Below are positions 1 to 7,331 of a stretch of 21,915 bases of DNA, one piece after another. Numbering within the stretch: the stretch's first letter is position 1; each line of letters starts with the position of its first letter. The DNA comes from Candidatus Saccharimonadota bacterium. GTDB taxonomy: Bacteria; Eremiobacterota; Xenobia; Xenobiales; Xenobiaceae. The position numbers were made by a program, and so were the translations under genes. The stretch lies in assembly GCA_004554425.1 (NCBI GenBank), contig SFMI01000016.1:1-21915 (forward strand), in the 5' to 3' direction. The notes under the pieces were generated by a model. That model did not search any database. It worked only from the letters and a program-made list of their open reading frames with translations, and was not told the origin of the DNA.

Positions 1-113
1 ATGGAAGTAGGTGGTTTAAAGAAAAGGCTCCTATTGAGGTACATGCTACAACCGACATGGCGCAACCTTATTCTGAAGCCCTGATACTTTGTTTTTTTAG
101 GTGGTTTCTGTGA
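1..113 (+). CDS. 3' end of an upstream gene, partial, unidentified
   Basis: The frame read from base 3 is open from the window edge to a TGA at 111-113 and would encode the last 36 residues of a protein ending FFRWFL. The TGA overlaps the GTG at 110-112 of the next gene in a GTGA overlap, the same kind of coupled junction seen at 6156-6159, which is why I think the frame is real. The visible piece is rich in aromatic and hydrophobic residues near its end. The family cannot be told from so short a tail. If real, the gene is in one operon with the FAD-dependent protein that follows. Confidence 0.5.
   Translation, partial: GSRWFKEKAPIEVHATTDMAQPYSEALILCFFRWFL
99..104 (+). promoter_or_regulatory. 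Ribosome binding site AGGTGG deciding the start of the FAD protein
   Basis: AGGTGG lies five bases before the GTG at 110. It would overlap a GTG start at 101, so it favours 110, where the protein begins M-K-R-Y-V-I-V-G-G-G, the usual short lead into a Rossmann dinucleotide-binding fold. Confidence 0.5.
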
Positions 114-1489
114 AGCGCTATGTAATAGTCGGCGGAGGGGCAGCCGGCCTGACTTTGGCCTATTATCTCTGTAAAGCAGGATTGCCTGTAACTGTATTGG
201 AGCGCGAGAAAAAAGCGGGAGGCTTGTCGCGCAGCTTTCACTACGGAGAGTGGACTTTTGATATAGGGCCACATCGTTTTTACTCGCAAAATCCTAAAGT
301 AAATCGCTTTCTAAAAGAGATCCATCAAGATCGATTTACGGAAATTCAACGTTTCTCCCAAGTTTACTTTATGGGACAATATCATGATTGGCCTCTCCGC
401 TTGGCGACCATAGCTAAATTGCCTTTGCATATTGCCATTCAAGCTGGTCTAGACATGATCCTGAGAACAGGACGCAGCCAACGTCCTAGCCAATCTTTCA
501 AGGAGTATGTACTTTGCCGCTACGGGAAAACGCTTTACGAAACATTTTTCAAAGATTACACCGAAAAATTTGTCGGTATTTCAACTGAACAAACTCATAG
601 GAATTGGGCCAAGATTGGCTTGGAGAGAGCGACTATTGATGACAACGTCAACACAGCTTCTCTGTTTGAGATTTTTAAGCTCATGCTGCTTCCCAAAAAA
701 GCCGAGCTCAATTTCCTTTATCCCAAACAGGGTGGAATCTGTGCCTTTTGGGAAAGCTGCCAAAGACAAATTGAAAAACTGGGCGGAGAGATCATCACTA
801 ATTGTGATGTAACCGAACTCATTTGCGCTCCTACGGTTAATGGACACCAAAGAATTGAGAAGGTAGTTACAACACAAGCCACTTTCGACTGTGAACAAGT
901 TGCCTGGAGCGCTTCTATTAACGAATTGGCAGCCAAGTTGTCACTCACTCCCACAGAACTAGATTATCGTTCCCAGCTGATATGCAATGTAATGCTAAAC
1001 AAAGAGCCTTTACAACGCTCTCAATGGTGTTATTTCGGTGATAAAAATTTGCTATTTTCTCGCCTATCCAACCCTGCTTATTTTAGTTCAGACTGCGTGC
1101 CTGCCCGCAAAGGTGGCCTTTGTCTGGAAATTACTTGCCGCTACCAAGACGATTTATGGCAAGATCCGGAAAAGCAACTTCCTCGCTTATTAAAAGAATT
1201 GAAGCAAGTAAAAGTTATAGACGAAAGTTTCAAAGTTTTAGATACAAAGTTAGAAAAGATTAGGGATGCATATCCTATATACAGTTTAAACTATATCGAT
1301 AAGCTCAACTCTTTGGAAAAAGAATGCTCAGAATTTGAGAATTTAGAGCTTTTGGGGCGAACAGGCAGATTCTGGTATAACAACTTGGATCATTCAATAG
1401 AGAATTCGTTAAGTACAGCGGCCAAATATCTTCTAAAACTCGATAATTTAAGCGCTCAAGAAGAGTCCGTATTGAAGGAAGTTAATTGA
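110..1489 (+). CDS. FAD-dependent oxidoreductase/mutase, UDP-galactopyranose mutase and protoporphyrinogen oxidase-like
   Basis: This 459-residue flavoprotein starts with a Rossmann FAD-binding fold: GGGAAG at about residues 8-13 and the ribose-binding acidic residue in VLERE at about 31, followed by the AGGLSRS loop. The C-terminal GRTGRFWYNN segment resembles the GR-x-G FAD-binding end of UDP-galactopyranose mutases and amine-oxidase-type flavoproteins. Length is normal for the superfamily, and there is no signal peptide or clear membrane segment, so it is probably cytoplasmic. Such proteins often sit in surface-polysaccharide or glycolipid clusters, where they rearrange a nucleotide sugar or oxidise a lipid or carotenoid-like substrate. 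The neighbouring aminotransferase and radical SAM genes fit a biosynthetic role, but the substrate cannot be read from sequence. I chose GTG 110 over GTG 101 because of AGGTGG at 99-104 and the GTGA overlap with the upstream frame. Confidence 0.8.
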   Translation: MKRYVIVGGGAAGLTLAYYLCKAGLPVTVLEREKKAGGLSRSFHYGEWTFDIGPHRFYSQNPKVNRFLKEIHQDRFTEIQRFSQVYFMGQYHDWPLRLATIAKLPLHIAIQAGLDMILRTGRSQRPSQSFKEYVLCRYGKTLYETFFKDYTEKFVGISTEQTHRNWAKIGLERATIDDNVNTASLFEIFKLMLLPKKAELNFLYPKQGGICAFWESCQRQIEKLGGEIITNCDVTELICAPTVNGHQRIEKVVTTQATFDCEQVAWSASINELAAKLSLTPTELDYRSQLICNVMLNKEPLQRSQWCYFGDKNLLFSRLSNPAYFSSDCVPARKGGLCLEITCRYQDDLWQDPEKQLPRLLKELKQVKVIDESFKVLDTKLEKIRDAYPIYSLNYIDKLNSLEKECSEFENLELLGRTGRFWYNNLDHSIENSLSTAAKYLLKLDNLSAQEESVLKEVN

Positions 1490-1560
1490 TATTTCCTAAA
1501 TTTGAGCGGAAAATAAGTCTTGAAATTTCAGTTTATTGCTTTCACTGACAACGCACAAAA

Positions 1561-1590
1561 TAGACAATCTAATTTTCAGAAAGGGATAAT
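1561..1590 (+). promoter_or_regulatory. Candidate sigma-70 promoter of the aminotransferase/radical SAM block
   Basis: TAGACA (1561-1566) and GATAAT (1585-1590) are separated by 18 bases, and each matches the consensus in five of six positions. Transcription would start near 1597, leaving a leader of about 77 nt before the ATG at 1674. It lies in a 184-base gap without a convincing terminator, so some read-through from the FAD gene is possible. Confidence 0.5.
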
Positions 1591-1601
1591 TGACTTTTCT
1601 G

Positions 1602-1633
1602 TCGGTAGCTACCAGCCTTAGACCGAAGCTACC
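1602..1633 (+). promoter_or_regulatory. Leader with two mutually exclusive hairpins
   Basis: GGTAGCT (1604-1610) can pair with AGCTACC (1627-1633). Alternatively TCGGT (1602-1606) can pair with ACCGA (1622-1626). The two pairings share bases and exclude each other. GGTAGCTACC at 1604-1613 is also a perfect DNA palindrome and so could be a protein site. Function is unknown. Confidence 0.3.
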
Positions 1634-1673
1634 TTAGAGTTGATCTGGATAGGATTAGTCAATACGCAGTAAG

Positions 1674-3581
1674 ATGTCAAATTTTTTTAAAAACGGGTGG
1701 CCAATTCCTAGGTTCGACTTAGCCCTAAATTTTACAGACATTCAATGGTTTATCAGCGAAATAAGTCAGGCAAGAAACAGCGAAGTAGAAAAATTCGAAA
1801 ATAAATTCGCCGAACATATAGGCGTCAAAAAAGCTATTTATATGAATTCGGCTAGAGGTGCGCTGTACCTTATTTTACAATGTCTGAACTTAGCGCCCCA
1901 TTCTAAGGTGATGATCCCAGCTTGGACCCATCACTCTATTCCTTCCACTATCATTGCTGCCGGCCTCCAACCACACTTAGTAGATATTCGTCAGGGCAGC
2001 TGGGTAATGGGCCCCGAAACTATCAAAGATGAAGATTGGGAAGGCGTTTCCGCTATTATTATTACCCATATGTATGGCTGTCCAGCTCCTGCAGAAGAGC
2101 TCGCTACTATAGCTAGAAGCAAAAACATATTTGTAATTGAAGACTGCGCCCAAGGTTTTGGCGCAACCATAAATGGCAAAAAAGCAGGTTCTTTCGGTGA
2201 TGCGGCTATTTTCTCGTTTGCCTTGACGAAAAATTTCACCACCTTGGGCGGCGGTATGGCCGTTTTCCAAGATCAGCATTTAGCTGAAATAGCAACCTTG
2301 CGCATGGAAGACTCCTATATAGCTCCCAGCTCTTCTATTTATCCCCAAATATTCAAAGCCGCAGCTATGTGGGCAGGTACGACAACTTTAGGTTTTACAG
2401 CTAGCGCTTATATTTTGCTAAGCATCGGTTGGTCTTTTTTAGGCAAGGATGCCTTGCATAGCATGTTTGAAGATAGTGTCAATACTAACGCTCCTGATAT
2501 AAGCTTTAAGCCCTCACCAGCACAAGCCGCTTTGGGACGCCGCTTGCTAGACTGGGCTGAAGAGCAGAACGCGCTGCGTACGCAAAATGGCAAAAAATTG
2601 ATTAAGATTTTTAAGCAAGCCGATTTACCAGGACTGATTATTCCTGAATATCCCGACTATGGCGAATCGATCTTTAATTCATTTGTAATCGGCCATATTG
2701 AAAATGAAAAATTAGCTAGACAACTTTCCAGTCATGCCATCGATACATCTCCAGGATATTTAAAACCAATTCAGCAAATTTCCATTTTATCCGATTCTGT
2801 TAGCTATACTAGCAAGTTGACCAACGCTAACTTGTTAGCCCGTGTGCAATTACATTTACCTATTTATCCTAGACTTAAAGATGCCGACTTAGAACGCATA
2901 GTTGAGGGGTGCCGCTATTCGCTGGACACTATTCTTCACTACGGAGGGCAGAAAGAATTTGCTCTGCCCCAAGTGAAAAACGAAAAGCCCCACTCTGTTA
3001 CCTACAGAAAAACAAATGAGCCGACAAAACATAACAGCCTTACCAAAGCCAGAGCCGCCGTCATAGATGAAGCTGCCACCTACGATATTGATTCCGACTT
3101 GGCTGCTCCTATTGCTACTACCCACGCTGCTCCTTCGCGAACAGCTGCTCCTCCGTTGCCTACAACAGCTGCTACCCACGCTGCTCCTCCGCGACCAGTA
3201 ACTCCGCCGTTGCCTACAGCAGCTGCCACACACGCTGCTCCTCCGCGACCAGTAGCTCCGCCGTTGCCTACAGCAGTTGCCACACACACTGCTCCTCCGC
3301 GACCAGTAGCTCCGCCGTTGCCTACAGCAGCTGCTACACACGCTGCTCCTCCGCGACCAGTAGCTCCGCCGTTGCCTACAGCAGCTGCTACACACACTGC
3401 TCCTCCGCGACCAGCGGCTCTACCGCTTTCAGCCAGACCAGTTGCTTCTTCAGTTGCCAAAAACATTTTAGCTTTACGCAAAAATACAACTTTAAGCAAG
3501 AGCAACAGCTCCGACTCAGCAGTCGTAAGTGAGCATGTTCCGGCAGAGGCAGTCGAGTCGACTGACTCTCAAAAAAACTAG
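1674..3581 (+). CDS. DegT/DnrJ/EryC1/StrS-family PLP aminotransferase with long Ala/Pro-rich repeat tail
   Basis: The 635-residue product has a fold-type I aminotransferase domain in about the first 420 residues. Visible signatures are the EDCAQ motif (D157, contacting the PLP ring nitrogen), the ALTKNFTTLGGG segment (K186, the expected Schiff-base lysine) and the THMYG block near 131-135. Family members usually transaminate keto-sugar nucleotides or aminocyclitol precursors. Residues about 225-255 form an unusually hydrophobic stretch (MWAGTTTLGFTASAYILL), which might touch a membrane or lipid substrate. Residues 483-590 are tandem 18-residue Ala/Pro/Thr repeats, and a Ser/Lys-rich end follows; this tail is outside the normal family length of about 370-420. 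No good Shine-Dalgarno precedes the ATG. The next gene starts 27 bases downstream, so it is probably co-transcribed with the radical SAM genes. Aminotransferase activity is well supported; the substrate is unknown. Confidence 0.85.
   Translation: MSNFFKNGWPIPRFDLALNFTDIQWFISEISQARNSEVEKFENKFAEHIGVKKAIYMNSARGALYLILQCLNLAPHSKVMIPAWTHHSIPSTIIAAGLQPHLVDIRQGSWVMGPETIKDEDWEGVSAIIITHMYGCPAPAEELATIARSKNIFVIEDCAQGFGATINGKKAGSFGDAAIFSFALTKNFTTLGGGMAVFQDQHLAEIATLRMEDSYIAPSSSIYPQIFKAAAMWAGTTTLGFTASAYILLSIGWSFLGKDALHSMFEDSVNTNAPDISFKPSPAQAALGRRLLDWAEEQNALRTQNGKKLIKIFKQADLPGLIIPEYPDYGESIFNSFVIGHIENEKLARQLSSHAIDTSPGYLKPIQQISILSDSVSYTSKLTNANLLARVQLHLPIYPRLKDADLERIVEGCRYSLDTILHYGGQKEFALPQVKNEKPHSVTYRKTNEPTKHNSLTKARAAVIDEAATYDIDSDLAAPIATTHAAPSRTAAPPLPTTAATHAAPPRPVTPPLPTAAATHAAPPRPVAPPLPTAVATHTAPPRPVAPPLPTAAATHAAPPRPVAPPLPTAAATHTAPPRPAALPLSARPVASSVAKNILALRKNTTLSKSNSSDSAVVSEHVPAEAVESTDSQKN
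3120..3443 (+). repeat. In-frame 54-bp tandem repeat, about six units
   Basis: Units begin at 3120, 3174, 3228, 3282, 3336 and 3390, each starting with a Thr-His codon pair and encoding variants of THAAPPRPVAPPLPTAAA. Units 2-5 differ at only a few bases, the first is more divergent and the last decays after about half its length. Near identity at DNA level points to recent slippage or unequal crossing-over, so copy number may vary between strains. The encoded segment should be an extended, disordered linker. Confidence 0.95.
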
Positions 3582-3608
3582 GCACAATACGGAGAGACAA
3601 AAAGCAAC

Positions 3609-4637
3609 ATGAAATTCATTACCATGGCTAAAGCCGGAGCAGCCGTCCTAAAAGGGCGCCTAAGCGGTGCTCCAACTCCGATTTTTGCCACTATCGCCAC
3701 CAATAATGCTTGTCAGTCGCACTGTCGCTATTGCAAAATTCCAGCCCGCCGTCAGCCAGAATTGAGCACAGAGCAAATGCGAAAACTGATTCGAGAAATG
3801 GCAGCCTGCGGTATTCAGCGTTTGGGCATTTGGGGCGGCGAGCCTTTGTTGCGTCCTGATATTGAAGAAATCGTCAGTTGTGCCAAAGAGAATAATTTAT
3901 ATACAACCCTAGACACTAACGGATATCTCATTTCCCAAAAGACTAAGCTCTTGGAAAAGTTAGATCATTTAATCATATCTTTGGACGGCCCTCAGGAAGC
4001 GCATGACGCCAACCGTGAGCCTGGCTCCTATGAAAAGGCGATGGCGGCCATAGAAATTGCCTCCCAAAGTCCAGTTGCTTTATGGACTATTACAGTTTTA
4101 ACCATTAACAATATTTACAAAGTAGACTGGATCTTAAAAGAAGCAGAAAAGTATGGTTTTACTCCCACTTTCCAAGTATTGCATCACAGCGATCATTTTG
4201 GAGTGAACAACCCCTTGCGCCCTTCTGACGAAGAATATCGAGAATGTTTACAATATTTGAAAGAAGCTAAACTTAAAGGGCGCAAGATAGGTAATTCCAT
4301 TCAGTGTTTGGATCATCTTATCAATTGGAAAGACTACAGTCACAACACTTCTACAGACAGTGGATCTGCTTGGAAAAAATGTTGGGCCGGACAGTTCTAT
4401 TTGAATATAGACGCAGATGGATGCCTTTATCCTTGTTCTTTGCTTATAGGTGATCAACAGGGGCCCAATGCCATAGAATTAGGTTTTGCTGAAGCAGCCA
4501 AGCAACTCAGACAAAAGCTATTGCCTTGCCAAAGTTGTTCGGCTACTTGCTTTACTGAGTACAACCTACTTTTTTCTCTCAATCATCGCACTATTTTGCA
4601 ATGGGTCATGGCAATGGGCAACAAACTGCGCTCCTAA
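3609..4637 (+). CDS. Radical SAM protein with SPASM/twitch-like C-terminal cluster domain
   Basis: The 342-residue product has the radical SAM cluster motif C35-x3-C39-x2-C42 and the GGEP motif (76-79) that contacts the SAM amino group. Its C-terminal Cys pattern (C258, C272, C276, C307, C310, C314, in the order CWAG, DGCLYPC, CQSCSATC) fits an auxiliary [4Fe-4S] twitch or SPASM-type domain. Such proteins act on RiPP peptides, protein side chains, or lipid and sugar substrates through a 5'-deoxyadenosyl radical. No precursor peptide gene is visible nearby. The ATG follows GGAGAG at 3591-3596 with a longish spacer. It is the first of four consecutive radical SAM genes and lies 27 bases after the repeat-tailed aminotransferase. 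Confidence 0.87.
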   Translation: MKFITMAKAGAAVLKGRLSGAPTPIFATIATNNACQSHCRYCKIPARRQPELSTEQMRKLIREMAACGIQRLGIWGGEPLLRPDIEEIVSCAKENNLYTTLDTNGYLISQKTKLLEKLDHLIISLDGPQEAHDANREPGSYEKAMAAIEIASQSPVALWTITVLTINNIYKVDWILKEAEKYGFTPTFQVLHHSDHFGVNNPLRPSDEEYRECLQYLKEAKLKGRKIGNSIQCLDHLINWKDYSHNTSTDSGSAWKKCWAGQFYLNIDADGCLYPCSLLIGDQQGPNAIELGFAEAAKQLRQKLLPCQSCSATCFTEYNLLFSLNHRTILQWVMAMGNKLRS

Positions 4638-4701
4638 CAATCCGCTAAATAATCAATGCATATACATGCAATAAAAGTCCGAGAGCTGTCAAAACAACCT
4701 T

Positions 4702-6159
4702 ATGAGAATCCTTTTAATAAATCCACCACGTGACAACAGTATATCCTCAGAAGTGCCAACTACGGTAAATGCGGAAACCAACACTATTCCGCCTTTAGGC
4801 TTGCTTTATATAGAAGCCCATCTCCATAAGTATACTCAGGTAGAAACACGTCTTATCGATTGTTTGGCCGATCATCTTCACCTTGAGCAACTGCGCAAAC
4901 TTATAATTGACTATAAACCACAAATAGTAGGCCTAACCGGTCATACTCATGATCTAATTGACATGATTCAAGTATCTGAGTCGGTAAAAAAAGATTTGGG
5001 TAAAACGGTAAAGGTTTGGTGGGGCGGCCCGCATGTTTCTGATTTTCCCCAACAGTGCATGAAATACCAATGTTTGGATGGTTGCATTCCCTTTGAAGGA
5101 GAAGAAGCTTTTACAGAAGTTGTGCAAGCCCACTTAGCCTCCTGGAGCGACAGCCACGGTTACGATTGTCAAACTTTAGAAAATAGCTTGCGCAACATTG
5201 CAGGCTTATTTTTTAAAGACAATCAAGGGAATATCGTGCAAACATGTTCACGACCACCCATAGACGATTTGGATAAACTACCTTTTCCTCGACGCGAGAT
5301 ACTAGACTACCGCAAGTATAGCTACGTTTTGGGTAGTGAAGCTATAGCAACTTCTCTCTTAACCAGCCGTGGCTGTCCTTACAAATGTTCTTTTTGCAAC
5401 ACTCCCGGACGTACTACCTGGCGTTGGCGAAGTGCCAAGTCAGTAGTAGATGAAATGGAAGTTTGCGCCAATTTAGGTGTACATGAAATATATATAGTAG
5501 ACGATACCTTTAACGTCCGTCGAGACCGCGTTTTGGCTATTTGTGAAGAAATAAATAAACGCTCCATTAAAGTAAATTGGAATATTCGAGCCCGCGCCAA
5601 TTGCCTAACTCCAGAAACCGTAAAAGCTATGCGTTTGGCAGGTTGTATCAGAGTGCATATAGGAGTTGAGTCTGGTACAGATGCTGGTATGAAGGCTTTA
5701 AATAAAAATCTGACTACAGATAAGGTGCGTCAGGCCTTCAAAATGCTTACTGATGAAGGTTTAACTACGGTATGCTACTTTATGATCGGCTGTCCTCATG
5801 ACAGTTCTATAGATGAAATAAATCGTACTGTAGATTTTGCCATTTCTCTCGATCCTGATTACGCTCTATTTGGAATTTTAACTCCTTATCCTAACACTTT
5901 GATTTATGATCAAGGTGTAGCTAGAGGCATTCTCGATCCGCAACATTGGGAGAATTTTTTGGCCAATCCATATCCTGATTTTAAGCCTCAAGTATGGACA
6001 GAATTTTTTACAGCCTCAGAGCTCAGCTCTCTATGCGATAAAGCTTTCAAACGCTTTTATTTGCGCCCTAAGCAAATGTTCCGCAAGTTGCTAGAGCTTA
6101 AAAATTTTAATGATATGGCCCGCAAATTAAAAGCTGGCTGGGAGATCCTGAAATTGTGA
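4702..6159 (+). CDS. Radical SAM protein with N-terminal B12-binding-type domain
   Basis: The 485-residue product begins with a Rossmann-like cobalamin-binding-type domain: MRILLINPP at the start, PPLGLLYI at 30-37, then VWWGGPHVS and the FEGEEAF segment. The radical SAM core follows with C225-x3-C229-x2-C232 in TSRGCPYKCSFC, plus HIGVESG and later barrel strands. This is the class that includes BchE, HpnJ/HpnP and many natural-product methylases, and also non-methylating ring-contracting enzymes. The classical D-x-H-x-x-G lower-ligand motif is not seen, which is common in this class. Only a weak GAGAG (4681-4685) precedes the ATG. The stop overlaps the next start, so the two proteins are probably made together. 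Reaction and substrate cannot be assigned. Confidence 0.87.
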   Translation: MRILLINPPRDNSISSEVPTTVNAETNTIPPLGLLYIEAHLHKYTQVETRLIDCLADHLHLEQLRKLIIDYKPQIVGLTGHTHDLIDMIQVSESVKKDLGKTVKVWWGGPHVSDFPQQCMKYQCLDGCIPFEGEEAFTEVVQAHLASWSDSHGYDCQTLENSLRNIAGLFFKDNQGNIVQTCSRPPIDDLDKLPFPRREILDYRKYSYVLGSEAIATSLLTSRGCPYKCSFCNTPGRTTWRWRSAKSVVDEMEVCANLGVHEIYIVDDTFNVRRDRVLAICEEINKRSIKVNWNIRARANCLTPETVKAMRLAGCIRVHIGVESGTDAGMKALNKNLTTDKVRQAFKMLTDEGLTTVCYFMIGCPHDSSIDEINRTVDFAISLDPDYALFGILTPYPNTLIYDQGVARGILDPQHWENFLANPYPDFKPQVWTEFFTASELSSLCDKAFKRFYLRPKQMFRKLLELKNFNDMARKLKAGWEILKL

Positions 6160-7331
6160 AAAACCCTTGGTCGCTTGTTAAAGCTTTTTGGAACGGCAAC
6201 ACACCTATATATGTTCATTTTGGCTTGACTCACCGCTGCAACCTCACTTGTGCCATGTGTGGATTATGGAAAAAAGGGCGTCAAGACGAAGAACTTACAA
6301 TTGCGCAAATAGAATCCACAGCCGATAATCTGCGTCGCCTCGGCACTATGGCCATTTCTCTGGGAGGTGGTGAACCTTTTCTGCGCCCAGACTTACCTAA
6401 AATAGTCAAAGCTTTTATCGACAGAGGAATTGAAACTAGAGTCTTGACCAACGCCCTAGCAGGCACAGAGGAATTACATATGGCAGTAGTCGAGGCTGGG
6501 TTGCGTCACATTTCAATTTCTTTAGATACTCCTCATCCCCAAGTTCAGAGTGAAATATGCCACAAGCCAGAAATTTGGGAAAAGATAATTGAGCGAATTA
6601 AATTTTGGGCGGAAATAATTCGTAAACGTGGCGGAACTGGCATCTTAAATTGTGTAGTTTCAACGCGCAATATAAAAGATATTCCGCAAATGCTAGCTAT
6701 AGCCAAAGCCTATAATTTTTATTTATCTTTAGTTCCCTTAGAAAGACACAGCTATCAAGGAGAAATTCTGGCTTGTTCTGCTGATTCAGAAGCAATGCGC
6801 TTTAGTGAAAAAGATGAAGCCGCTCTCAACAAATTGCTTAACTACATATTACAAGCTAAACGGCAACCACAATCACCGATTTTTAATTCTGAGCCTTATT
6901 TAAAAGCTATGGTCAATTTCTTAAAAGCTGCCGACAGCACAAAATCTACTACTGCGCAACAGACGAATACCAATTATTGGGGCACAGGAACAGATTGCCA
7001 AACTGGCGGCCTTAGTTTTTCTATCAGCCCAAGCGGCACTTACTCTATGTGTCATTTTCAAAATGACGCTTCCAGTAAAGCGCCCAAAGTCTATGAAAGC
7101 GATTTTGTAAATTGGTACCAGCAAAAACGCGACTTAAATTATCTCAAAAATTTGCGTCATAATTGTCGAGCTTGCTTGCGTCCTTGTTGGTGGGAGATAG
7201 CTTTAACTTTGCATAATACCTCCGCTTTTTTTAACGCTCTGCGCATGAATTTCCGCCGTTTTTCCGCTAAGCCTCTGCCTTCTCCCTCGGATCTAGCTAA
7301 CGAAATAAAAAGGGTAAGTCCGCTATGTTAA
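6156..7331 (+). CDS. Radical SAM protein with SPASM-like C-terminus
   Basis: The 391-residue product starts at a GTG overlapping the previous TGA (GTGA, 6156-6159), a coupled junction. It carries C28-x3-C32-x2-C35 (THRCNLTCAMCGLW) and GGEP at 71-74. C-terminal cysteines C281, C299, C337, C340 and C344, with the ends CRAC and RPCWWE, suggest an auxiliary Fe-S domain. The N-terminal part resembles radical SAM proteins of the HpnH/PqqE/MoaA-like broad group. It differs clearly from the product of 3609-4637, so the pair is not a recent duplication. Its stop overlaps the following ATG by seven bases. Substrate is unknown; the context links it to the two B12-type enzymes on either side. Confidence 0.86.
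   Translation: MKNPWSLVKAFWNGNTPIYVHFGLTHRCNLTCAMCGLWKKGRQDEELTIAQIESTADNLRRLGTMAISLGGGEPFLRPDLPKIVKAFIDRGIETRVLTNALAGTEELHMAVVEAGLRHISISLDTPHPQVQSEICHKPEIWEKIIERIKFWAEIIRKRGGTGILNCVVSTRNIKDIPQMLAIAKAYNFYLSLVPLERHSYQGEILACSADSEAMRFSEKDEAALNKLLNYILQAKRQPQSPIFNSEPYLKAMVNFLKAADSTKSTTAQQTNTNYWGTGTDCQTGGLSFSISPSGTYSMCHFQNDASSKAPKVYESDFVNWYQQKRDLNYLKNLRHNCRACLRPCWWEIALTLHNTSAFFNALRMNFRRFSAKPLPSPSDLANEIKRVSPLC

Noticed and set aside
3120..3443. CRISPR array
   Set aside because: The 54-bp units are contiguous, have no unique spacers, stay in frame and encode protein repeats.
2889..3505. Long antisense open frames across the Ala/Pro repeat
   Set aside because: They arise because GC-rich Ala/Pro repeat codons lack stops on the other strand. 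Their products are low-complexity Ser/Arg/Cys or Gly/Ala strings and they lie inside a clear aminotransferase gene.
4657..4670. TGCAT-ATAC-ATGCA inverted repeat between two radical SAM genes
   Set aside because: A 5-bp AT-rich stem without a T run; too short to claim as terminator or operator.
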